22,831 bases of DNA. It comes from Thermoplasmata archaeon (GTDB taxonomy: Archaea; Thermoplasmatota; Thermoplasmata; Thermoplasmatales; Thermoplasmataceae). Each line of letters begins with the position of its first letter. Within the stretch, counting starts at the first letter, position 1. A program made the position numbers and the translations under genes. Shown here piece by piece: positions 7,866 through 14,305 of the stretch. The notes under the pieces were generated by a model, which saw only the letters and a program-made list of their open reading frames with translations, did not search any database and was not told where the DNA came from. The stretch lies in the NCBI GenBank assembly GCA_021806355.1, contig JAJZXT010000082.1:1-22831 (forward strand), read 5' to 3'.

Positions 7866-8180
7866 ATGCAAAATGATGAGATGGATGAAACTTTTGATAA
7901 ATATTATGACAAGAAGATCGTTACAGCCCTGATAGGTCTCGAATTGGACGTAACAGAAATAAACACCGTAATCAATGAGGTTTCAAAGGATACAAACGTT
8001 GAAGATGCATATGTTGTAACCGGGGAGTTTGATATTGTAATCAAAGTAAGATTCCCAGATTACCCAGAATTTCAGAAATACCTTCTCAACAGAGTCAGTA
8101 AAATAAAAGGAGTCAAAGACTCTAAGACCATGATGGTAATATCCATAAAGAAAGAAGATAATACGACTTTTACGGAGTGA
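7866..8180 (+). CDS. Stand-alone Lrp/AsnC-type ligand-binding (RAM) domain protein
   Basis: 104 aa. The sequence from about residue 17 (KIVTALIGLELDVTEINTVI), through VEDAYVVTGEFDIVIKVRF, to VSKIKGVKDSKTMMVIS matches the beta-alpha-beta-beta-alpha-beta RAM domain of Lrp/AsnC regulators, including the turn after VTGEFD that normally helps bind an amino acid. The DNA-binding helix-turn-helix is absent; a short acidic N-terminus replaces it. Such single-domain proteins form oligomers and may act as amino-acid sensors or partners of full-length Lrp proteins. A GGTGA at 7857-7861 provides a ribosome site. The stop codon nearly abuts the UPF0147 gene, so the two form an operon. Confidence 0.82.
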   Translation: MQNDEMDETFDKYYDKKIVTALIGLELDVTEINTVINEVSKDTNVEDAYVVTGEFDIVIKVRFPDYPEFQKYLLNRVSKIKGVKDSKTMMVISIKKEDNTTFTE

Positions 8181-8185
8181 TACAC

Positions 8186-8449
8186 ATGGATAATAAATTG
8201 TATTCAGAATTGGTTTACCTTCTCGAGGAGCTTGCTCAGGATACTTCAGTGCCGAAGAATGTCAGAAAGAGTTCCAACGAGGCAAAGAATAAACTATCAG
8301 ATGGAAAGGTAAGTCTTGATTTAAGATGTGCGACCGCTATTTCAATGCTGGATGAGATTGCAAACGATCCAAATGTTCCAGCACACGGTAGGGCAGCTTT
8401 GTATACCATAATAAGTAAGCTGGAGGCTCTTTCGAAATCAGGGAAATAA
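8186..8449 (+). CDS. UPF0147 family protein
   Basis: 87 aa from the ATG at 8186; a GTG at 8177 overlaps the upstream stop (GTGA) and would add three residues. GGAG at 8174-8177 is spaced well for 8186. The core VPKNVRKSSNEAKNKL, then RCATAISMLDEIANDPNVPA and HGRAALYTIISKLE are the conserved segments of UPF0147, a small all-helical family found across Archaea with no established function. It is coupled to the RAM-domain gene upstream. Confidence 0.88.
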   Translation: MDNKLYSELVYLLEELAQDTSVPKNVRKSSNEAKNKLSDGKVSLDLRCATAISMLDEIANDPNVPAHGRAALYTIISKLEALSKSGK

Positions 8450-8515
8450 ACTATAACATTCTTCTATTTTTATTTTTACGCATCATTTTTAAAATAAAAT
8501 CTCAAATTTGGGATA

Positions 8516-8529
8516 TACATATATATGTA
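8516..8529. promoter_or_regulatory. Perfect 14-bp palindrome in the regulator's promoter
   Basis: TACATATATATGTA is a perfect palindrome 25-38 nt upstream of the ATG at 8554, overlapping the place where TATA/BRE would be bound in a leaderless promoter. A second AT-rich stretch, TTATAATA (8531-8538), follows. It could be the operator through which the winged-helix protein represses its own gene, which is an inference. Confidence 0.4.
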
Positions 8530-8553
8530 ATTATAATATTGGGTTTGTTAGTT

Positions 8554-8922
8554 ATGACTTTATCTGATAATAGCAATAAGCTCGCATCGTTTTTGACCGA
8601 ATCTGACATACCAAGAAGTGTAGCATTTACCTTGGTTTATATAAGAAATAAGGGAGAAATAACGAGTGTCGAAATAGAAAGAGAAACCGGCCTCAGGCAA
8701 CCTGAAGTATCAATAGCCATGCAGTGGCTCAGGAGAAAGGGATGGATCAACAAACGTAACATGAAAAAGGAAGGAAAGGGGAGACCGGTTCATGGTTATA
8801 GGCTTTCCAAGGAGTTTGATGAAATCCTTGAGGAAATAATTCAGGATCTTGCCTCAAAGATAGAATCCATTCAAAATATCATAGAAGAATTGAAATCATA
8901 TAAGGGGGAAAAAAAGAAGTAA
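8554..8922 (+). CDS. Winged-helix transcriptional regulator
   Basis: 122 aa from the ATG at 8554; a TTG at 8539 would add five residues (MGLLV), but lies within the AT-rich promoter. PRSVAFTLVYIRNKGEITSV, then EIERETGLRQPEVSIAMQWL (the helix-turn-helix with recognition helix RQPEVSIAMQWLRRKG) and a wing around GKGRPVHGYRLS. The C-terminal segment EILEEIIQDLASKIESIQ is a likely coiled coil for dimer formation. It resembles MarR/TrmB-like single-domain archaeal regulators; the effector and targets are unknown. A palindrome sits over its promoter, suggesting autoregulation. Confidence 0.8.
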   Translation: MTLSDNSNKLASFLTESDIPRSVAFTLVYIRNKGEITSVEIERETGLRQPEVSIAMQWLRRKGWINKRNMKKEGKGRPVHGYRLSKEFDEILEEIIQDLASKIESIQNIIEELKSYKGEKKK

Positions 8923-8944
8923 TCCATAACAAATTGTTAAAAAT

Positions 8945-9643
8945 TCAGAGGCCGTTAAGTTCCTTGTACCTGTGAATTACGGCTCCTTCCATTCTTCCTT
9001 CTATTGATAAATTTGTCATCCCAACAAATAATCCAACTTCAACAACTCCAGGTATCATTTTAATTGTTTTTTCCATAGTTCCTGGATCCTTTATGGATTT
9101 GAACTGGCAGTCTACAATAGGATTTCCATTCTCAGTGATAAACTGACCGCCGTCCCGCACTTTGCATTCACATCCCAGAGATTCCAGGCGTTTTACAGTT
9201 CCGGAGAGAAACAGCCTGAAAATTTCGACGGGCAGTTTGAATTTACCAAGAGTTTCGACAAATTTGCTGGAATCTGCAAGAATTATAAGATTTCTGGAAT
9301 TGTAGGCTACAATCTTTTCTCTCGTTAGAGCTCCGCCCCCACCCTTTATCAAATTTCCATTAGGATCTATCTCGTCCGCTCCATCTATTGACACATCAAG
9401 TTCACCAGAGAAATCCTGATCAATATTTAACCCCATTTTTAAAGCTTTTTCTGTGGTTCGGTCAGAGGTTGACACAAATGTGCTCTTCTTGAAGCAGAGA
9501 TTCATCTCATCAAACACATCTAGCAGAATATTCACGGTTGATCCTGTACCAAGGCCAATAGACATTCCATCCTTCAAATAACGGGTTGCTACTTCACAGG
9601 CAATTCTCTTTTCTTTAATTGAATCATGGGATTCATTCACCAT
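8945..9643 (-). CDS. rpiA: Ribose-5-phosphate isomerase A
   Basis: 232 aa from the ATG at 9643; an in-frame ATG at 9682 exists, but the added 13 residues are unlike the family and would overlap the divergent promoter. GLGTGSTVNILLD (phosphate loop), DVSIDGADEIDPNGN and IKGGGGALTREKIVA are the RpiA signatures, including the acidic pair of DGADE and the lysine of IKGGGGA. FITENGNPIVDC and PGVVEVGLFVG follow near the C-terminus. It interconverts ribulose-5-phosphate and ribose-5-phosphate for PRPP and nucleotide synthesis. Its promoter region is shared with the divergent thioesterase gene, 41 bp away. Confidence 0.95.
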   Translation of the reverse strand: MVNESHDSIKEKRIACEVATRYLKDGMSIGLGTGSTVNILLDVFDEMNLCFKKSTFVSTSDRTTEKALKMGLNIDQDFSGELDVSIDGADEIDPNGNLIKGGGGALTREKIVAYNSRNLIILADSSKFVETLGKFKLPVEIFRLFLSGTVKRLESLGCECKVRDGGQFITENGNPIVDCQFKSIKDPGTMEKTIKMIPGVVEVGLFVGMTNLSIEGRMEGAVIHRYKELNGL

Positions 9644-9657
9644 GGCACAATTTATCG

Positions 9658-9667
9658 TTTTATAATA
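9658..9667. promoter_or_regulatory. Shared TATA-like element between rpiA and the thioesterase gene
   Basis: TTTATAATAG reads as a TATA-like box on the plus strand (about 23 nt before the ATG at 9685) and as CTATTATAAA on the minus strand (about 20 nt before the rpiA ATG at 9643). Only 41 bp separate the two starts, so both genes must use overlapping or shared promoter elements. Confidence 0.4.
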
Positions 9668-9684
9668 GCTTTGCATTACCAATC

Positions 9685-10191
9685 ATGGGAAACGAGGAAC
9701 AGAAATTTTGGAAGGACTCTTATACCGCCATAGAAAGACTTGTATTACCCCCAGACACAAACATATTCAACGCTTTATACGGTGGTCGGCTTGTAGAATG
9801 GATAGATAATGTTGCCTCAATAGTATCTTTTAAGCATTCAAGGCGAAGAACCGTAACAGGAAGCATGGACAGCATATTCTTTCTCTCTCAAATCAGGATG
9901 GGAGATATCGTAACAATGAAGGGGCGAATAAATTATGTTGGGAAAACCACAATGGAAATCGAAGTTGATGTTTTTTCCGAAGAATCCCTGACCGGCGAAA
10001 AGAAGTTTGCTACTAAGGCTTATCTCACATATGTTGCGATTGACCAGAATGGTAAGGCAACCGCAGTTCCTAGATTGAAACTCGAAACTGAGGATGATGA
10101 GAAGAGGTTCAAAGAGGGTGAAGAGCGCAGTAAAACCAGAAATGAAAAGCTTAGCGTTGTCAGGGAAGAAGCTAAGGCATATGATGTATAA
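9685..10191 (+). CDS. Hotdog-fold acyl-CoA thioesterase
   Basis: 168 aa from the ATG at 9685; an ATG at 9619 would add 22 residues that read back through the rpiA start. RLVLPPDTNIFNALYGGRLV followed by EWIDNVAS is the acyl-CoA hydrolase (ACOT/YciA/BACH) signature. The substrate-binding helix carries the conserved GG and the D of WID; TVTGSMDSIFFLSQIRMGDI and KAYLTYVAID complete the single hotdog domain. The last 45 residues are charged and probably helical. It hydrolyses acyl-CoA to free acid and CoA; chain length is not deducible. Archaea of this group use isoprenoid lipids, so a role in CoA recycling or branched-chain/amino-acid breakdown is more likely than in membrane lipid supply, which is an inference. 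Confidence 0.88.
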   Translation: MGNEEQKFWKDSYTAIERLVLPPDTNIFNALYGGRLVEWIDNVASIVSFKHSRRRTVTGSMDSIFFLSQIRMGDIVTMKGRINYVGKTTMEIEVDVFSEESLTGEKKFATKAYLTYVAIDQNGKATAVPRLKLETEDDEKRFKEGEERSKTRNEKLSVVREEAKAYDV

Positions 10192-10208
10192 TTTCCTTTT
10201 ATTTTATT
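10192..10208 (+). terminator. T-rich terminator-like tract after the thioesterase gene
   Basis: The stop codon is followed directly by TTTCCTTTTATTTTATT. Archaeal RNA polymerase terminates at such T-tracts without a hairpin. Confidence 0.4.
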
Positions 10209-10361
10209 CATTACTATACTTAATTATCGTTTTGTGTGTAATATGCCATACTTATTTTTGTGTTGAAATTTTCTCTGAGGTGGGATTTCAGGGCACTTAA
10301 AATGAACCTGAGGATCTATATACATATTACTTAAAAAATGGCAAGTTAAGAATTAAAATCG

Positions 10362-10374
10362 TAAAATAAAAAAA
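10362..10374 (-). terminator. T-rich tract after the exported-protein gene
   Basis: On the minus strand, about 20 nt after the stop at 10395-10397, TTTTTTTATTTTA occurs, a typical archaeal termination tract. Confidence 0.4.
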
Positions 10375-10394
10375 TGGGATGTAATGGTGATTTG

Positions 10395-12089
10395 TTATTG
10401 AGGTTGAGATAAAATAATGAATGGTGAGGCGGAGTTAAACGTAACGCCATCTATCTGGAAAGTCGAAGGATCAAGATATACCGAAGCATTAATTGAAGTT
10501 GTATAGTAGCTTGTCATCGCCGCACCATAAATAGTAGATGTATCATTTGCTGCAATGATAACAGATTGCATGGCTCCCCATATGCTTGCGCCCATCGCTG
10601 CGATGGAAACACCCATTGCAACAATAGCTGCTGTTGATGTTCCAGGCCCCACTGAGAGAGCTGCTGCAGCTGTAACCATGATCCCAAGGGTTGAAACACT
10701 CATATCTATCACATTTGATATGTCCTGCATCTCAGCGCTGCTGATTCCTGCATTCAGAATGTTTGTTATATTGGTAAATTGAATTTCACCATCTGTTGAT
10801 AAGGTACCATAGCTATGTTGTGTAGAATTTTTATAATAATCCGTGAACGCCTGCGTTGCCGCTTTATTGAAGCTGCCTTCTCGCATGGTAGTACCTTTGC
10901 CCGCATCATTTGTTATTTCCTGCTGATATTGGGTGTCTCCGGTTGAACTCGAAGAACTGGTCTGCTTTATGAGAACACCGTTTAAAAATTCCTGCGTTAC
11001 AGAGATGCGGCATAAGGTATATTGTGTAATTTCTAATGAGATATTGGAGAGATATATATCAAAGCTCACATTGTTAACATTAGTAGCTTGGGGTATCTGA
11101 GATTGTTGTTGGGAAAATTCCCCTAATGTCACTGTTCCCCCTGATGACGCTTCAAAGTGCCAGTTTTTCACATTATTTATACAGGTTGTTGAGTTTGTGA
11201 ATCCGTTAGAAGATGAAAAAGATTCTGAATTGCTCAGTGCTCCAAGGGCAGCACTAAAGGCAAAATCTCCTTTAGAATTCAAAGGAGTGGTGTTATATGC
11301 CATTATCAGCGGAAGTGGTGCTGTGATAGAATTTGAGAGAGTAGTTTTCCATGCTAAGTAGCAATAGGTTGTAACTATTACATTCCCCCCACCCCCCGGA
11401 CCTTTTATATATTGAGGGTTATAGTTGACGCCTCCTGTTCCATTAAGAATTTCTGCAGGCTGGCCAAGCACATAATTCTTGTTTATGGAGAATGAACTTC
11501 TGTGGAAATTGCTGTTTCCAACAAATTCCCTTGGAGAAAAGAGATAAGGTGTGGGAAATGTGTACAGGAAGGTTTTATTGTTTTTGTATACCTGAAAATT
11601 GACCTCATACATTATGCTTATTTCGGTGCTATTAGCTTTCATATTGCTGAGAAAAGATGCCCAATCCTTGGCGTATGAATAGAAGGAATAGTTCAGGGAC
11701 ATATTGAAGAACCCATTAGGTGAAAGTTGTGTACTTCCAATTTGGATGTAGTTATTACTTCTATGAGATATTCCAGTAACATTTATTGTATTATTCGTGA
11801 CTGGTGTTGCCATGAAAGCCTCTATATTTCCAACTTCCTGAGGAGCTTGACTCTTTCCGTTCGTAGAAACGAATGATCCGACGATCCCGGAGGAGTTTGA
11901 AAATGTCACATGCCCCGTCGTTAATGGCCCTGTTAATGGAGCCTGCTGAATTTGCTTGTGAGTTACATATCCAAATATGGCAATTGATGATACGATCATA
12001 ATGATAGAAAAAGCGATCGCTATCATGACTTTCTTCTTTTTGGAGATACTATCTATGTACGTTTGAAAACCCTTCTTCAATACTGACAT
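10395..12089 (-). CDS. Large membrane-anchored exported protein, unknown family
   Basis: 564 aa from the ATG at 12089. A lysine-rich start is followed by one strong membrane helix at about 21-41 (VMIAIAFSIIMIVSSIAIFG), then a long extracellular part rich in Ser, Thr, Asn and Gln with many NxS/T glycosylation sequons. Near the end (about 460-515) lies a Gly/Ala-rich hydrophobic pair of segments (TLGIMVTAAAALSVGPG and AAIVAMGVSIAAMGASIWGA), which could insert in a membrane or pack in a fibre. I do not recognise the family. An ATG at 12143 is in frame, but its YIYIY stretch is simply the translated TATA element, so 12089 is preferred. It is divergent from the VirB4/VirB6-like operon with 253 bp between starts, which suggests, but does not prove, a shared job at the cell surface. 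Confidence 0.75.
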   Translation of the reverse strand: MSVLKKGFQTYIDSISKKKKVMIAIAFSIIMIVSSIAIFGYVTHKQIQQAPLTGPLTTGHVTFSNSSGIVGSFVSTNGKSQAPQEVGNIEAFMATPVTNNTINVTGISHRSNNYIQIGSTQLSPNGFFNMSLNYSFYSYAKDWASFLSNMKANSTEISIMYEVNFQVYKNNKTFLYTFPTPYLFSPREFVGNSNFHRSSFSINKNYVLGQPAEILNGTGGVNYNPQYIKGPGGGGNVIVTTYCYLAWKTTLSNSITAPLPLIMAYNTTPLNSKGDFAFSAALGALSNSESFSSSNGFTNSTTCINNVKNWHFEASSGGTVTLGEFSQQQSQIPQATNVNNVSFDIYLSNISLEITQYTLCRISVTQEFLNGVLIKQTSSSSSTGDTQYQQEITNDAGKGTTMREGSFNKAATQAFTDYYKNSTQHSYGTLSTDGEIQFTNITNILNAGISSAEMQDISNVIDMSVSTLGIMVTAAAALSVGPGTSTAAIVAMGVSIAAMGASIWGAMQSVIIAANDTSTIYGAAMTSYYTTSINASVYLDPSTFQIDGVTFNSASPFIILSQPQ

Positions 12090-12107
12090 CTTCAGGAAAT
12101 CCTTCTC

Positions 12108-12123
12108 ATATATATATATATAT
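12108..12123 (-). promoter_or_regulatory. TATA element of the exported-protein gene
   Basis: An uninterrupted AT dinucleotide tract lies 19-34 nt upstream of the ATG at 12089, which decides between that start and the one at 12143. Confidence 0.5.
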
Positions 12124-12342
12124 TCCGTGACAAATACTGTCATGCCTAAAAACGTGGATTAATTTGAATTCTACTTTGGATCGATCACAGAAATCCCCTT
12201 TCATAAGGGAGCGAAGAACAAGTTAAGGCTATCTTCAAATAATGCACTTCGAATCGGGGAAAGTATATGTGCCCATCTGGAACAGATCATAGATTCGAAA
12301 GAAAATGTCAGGTAATTAATAATATGATTAAATGTGGGGTAA

Positions 12343-12624
12343 ATGAATCTGGATATTTTTGCGTCAATAACTAATTTTGCAACTACCAACAGCACTATAC
12401 AAGGGGTTTTTCAGAGAGGATATGAAGTAGTTATCTCGGTGTCGGCCATTATAATTGCATTGCTCTGGATCCCAGTAGCTATAGGCTTCTTCAGCTCTGA
12501 TGAGCAAAAGAGATATGAGTCAAAAAACAGGTTGAAATATGCATCTCTGGGAACTATAATCTATATTCTGGCTATTAGTGGCATTATTTATGGGGTTTTT
12601 AACTTTATAGCTACCGGTGCATGA
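12343..12624 (+). CDS. Two-helix pilin-like membrane protein (VirB2/CedA1/TedC-like candidate)
   Basis: 93 aa with two hydrophobic helices, about 27-50 (YEVVISVSAIIIALLWIPVA) and 66-90 (YASLGTIIYILAISGIIYGV), joined by a short charged loop (SSDEQKRYESKNRLK). That is the layout of VirB2-family pilins and of the archaeal DNA-import pilins CedA1 and TedC. The short Ser/Thr/Asn-rich N-terminus has no clear signal peptide. Sequence similarity cannot be judged by eye; the assignment rests on size, topology and position, since it opens an operon with a VirB6-like protein and VirB4 parts. TAATTAATA at 12313-12321 is 22-30 nt upstream. The gene ends in TGA three bases before the next start and in the same frame. 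Confidence 0.5.
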   Translation: MNLDIFASITNFATTNSTIQGVFQRGYEVVISVSAIIIALLWIPVAIGFFSSDEQKRYESKNRLKYASLGTIIYILAISGIIYGVFNFIATGA

Positions 12625-12627
12625 TCA

Positions 12628-13614
12628 TTGGCATTCAACATAATTTCATTTCTCTCGCCACTTGGAGCATTCCTGCTTTCATCAGAGATTACCTCTTCAT
12701 CCGGTCTCTGGATGTTAATAATAGAATATGGGCTTGGACAACCGTATGCATTTCCATTCCCAGAATCGATAATTGGGACTTTGAATCCAATAATGGGGCA
12801 TCTGGTAGATGTATTGGCAATGCCTATTGCTACTGTGGCAATTTTCATAACTTCAATCAAGATAATAATGGCCAGAAGAGGTGAGGAAGTTAACAGGATC
12901 TTATGGAGACTCAGCATTTCATTAATGCTCTTCATACTATCTATTGATATTTTGAAATTCATTCTTGAAGCGGGATATCTTGTTTTTGCCAGTGTGTGGG
13001 ATTACGGCTCAATCAACTGGTTTGCTGCAATGAATTCCAGTCAGATTCTCGAATATTTGAGGAATTTTTCTTCGGGAGGAAACACGCTTTCTGCTATCTT
13101 GCTCTCATCGGGGTATTTTGCTGCAACATTTTTCCTACTCAGTTTTCTTATGTTACGAGATGCCCTGCTCCTTGTATTCATTGTGATACTGCCAATTGCC
13201 TCACTATTGCTGGCAATTTCGGAATTTTACGATCGCATTATCCAGCTATGGGTTATGTTCATAGAACTCGCATTCATTCCATTTCCTATAGCGATCGCCC
13301 TGTATTTGAGCGCGATATATTCCAATGTTTTCTTTATGCATATTGCCTTTTTATGGGCAGCATGCCTCATTCCATCTATTCTGATGGCAAAAGGGGGTAT
13401 ATTGAGGAATCTGATGGGGCTGGATGTTCTTTCTGGGATCACAATGCTTGGGAATCGTATTCCAATGGTAAAAAATAATATAGAAATCCCCTCGCTTGGC
13501 AAAGCACAGCCTAATGGGAATTTATACAATAATCCCGCGACTGAGAATCCATACCAGCTAAATATCCCGAATCTGATGAAATCAGAGGTAGAATACAGGC
13601 GAGTGATGGAGTAA
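12628..13614 (+). CDS. Polytopic membrane protein, VirB6/TrbL/CedA-like
   Basis: 328 aa with about six to seven hydrophobic segments: about 58-81, 91-110 (with a further one to 124), 142-166, 168-188, 193-222 and 228-244, followed by a polar C-terminal tail of about 80 residues. The centre, LRDALLLVFIVILPIASLLL, has the Arg-led hydrophobic stretch ending in a Pro-Ile/Leu-Ala turn seen in TrbL/VirB6 and CedA channel proteins of DNA-transfer machines. The only possible in-frame start before residue 29 is TTG at 12628, directly after the pilin-like gene's stop. Polytopic membrane proteins diverge quickly, so function is inferred mainly from position between a pilin-like gene and VirB4-type genes. 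An alternative is an unrelated membrane protein. Confidence 0.6.
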   Translation: MAFNIISFLSPLGAFLLSSEITSSSGLWMLIIEYGLGQPYAFPFPESIIGTLNPIMGHLVDVLAMPIATVAIFITSIKIIMARRGEEVNRILWRLSISLMLFILSIDILKFILEAGYLVFASVWDYGSINWFAAMNSSQILEYLRNFSSGGNTLSAILLSSGYFAATFFLLSFLMLRDALLLVFIVILPIASLLLAISEFYDRIIQLWVMFIELAFIPFPIAIALYLSAIYSNVFFMHIAFLWAACLIPSILMAKGGILRNLMGLDVLSGITMLGNRIPMVKNNIEIPSLGKAQPNGNLYNNPATENPYQLNIPNLMKSEVEYRRVME

Positions 13615-13615
13615 C

Positions 13616-14305
13616 TTGGGAATCAGATCTGATTTTGGGAATTTACCTCCAAATATTTTGCGACGCAAATGGAATAGTGAAAAATCAAAGATCGAGATAT
13701 ATACTATCATTGCGGCATTGTCAGTAATAGCGGCAAATTTCAGCATTGATAATTTACCTATATTGCTGAAAAATTCAGTGTTGTTTTTGGCAATTGGATT
13801 CATCTCAATAATCATAACAACCGTATTTCTTTTTAGGTCCTATCGCAATCATGAAATATACACAACAAAGGAAATTCGCAAAGAATATGAAAATTCCATA
13901 TTGATGGATGGAAAGAAACTGATTTCTGCCATTGAAATAAAGCCGCTTTATTTAGAAAATCTTTCAATGCGGGAAAAAGCTCTGATTCAAAGAACTCTTT
14001 CCGAGATTTGGAAAGATGTGCCTGAGGAAGTAATTCTTATTTCTTTAAATTATAATGGGAAATCTCTTTCTCTTGAAAAGTCAAATGAAGCGGTGAAATC
14101 GTATATCGAATTGACCAATTCATTTTTAAGCAACACATACTATTTCAGGCACTTCCTGGTTTTAATTAAAAAAAGGTTAGATAATGAGGCAAACGGTTTT
14201 GGAGAATCGCTGAACATCATCAGCGGAAACCTGGAACGGATTGGCATTGAAAACACTATTTTGAGGAATGATGAAATTGAAAAACTGCTGGGTGAAATTC
14301 CTTGA
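13616..14305 (+). CDS. PrgI-like membrane helices plus VirB4 N-terminal-like domain
   Basis: 229 aa. Two membrane helices at about 27-43 and 52-73 are followed by a cytoplasmic part. The helical hairpin near the N-terminus resembles PrgI/VirB3-type subunits. The rest resembles the N-terminal domain of VirB4/TraE ATPases: a strand-rich start (KLISAIEIKPLYLENLS), a segment with YNGKSLSLEKS, then YYFRHFLVLIKKRL and SGNLERIGIENTILRNDEIE, matching the usual 'fyivi...l...L...G....rL...el..lL' pattern. This is pattern recognition, not an alignment. VirB3-VirB4 fusions are known in bacteria; here the fusion would carry only the VirB4 front half. It starts at TTG 13616 with GGAG at 13608-13611, and overlaps the ATPase gene by 4 nt. 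Confidence 0.6.
   Translation: MGIRSDFGNLPPNILRRKWNSEKSKIEIYTIIAALSVIAANFSIDNLPILLKNSVLFLAIGFISIIITTVFLFRSYRNHEIYTTKEIRKEYENSILMDGKKLISAIEIKPLYLENLSMREKALIQRTLSEIWKDVPEEVILISLNYNGKSLSLEKSNEAVKSYIELTNSFLSNTYYFRHFLVLIKKRLDNEANGFGESLNIISGNLERIGIENTILRNDEIEKLLGEIP

Noticed and set aside
12163..12315. 50-codon plus-strand open frame (ends IGESICAHLEQIIDSKENVR) upstream of the pilin-like gene
   Set aside because: It reads protein-like, faintly like a helical DNA-binding remnant, but has no ATG, GTG or TTG and no upstream extension; it is within the divergent promoter region. At most a degraded fragment.
12622..12628. Possible readthrough of the TGA between the pilin-like and VirB6-like genes, which are in the same frame
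   Set aside because: No recoding signal is seen; separate short pilin and channel proteins make better sense and a TTG start follows at once.
12996..13478. 160-codon plus-strand frame overlapping the VirB6-like gene
   Set aside because: It is an alternative frame of a well-supported membrane protein gene, is cysteine- and histidine-rich without family resemblance, and has no ribosome site.
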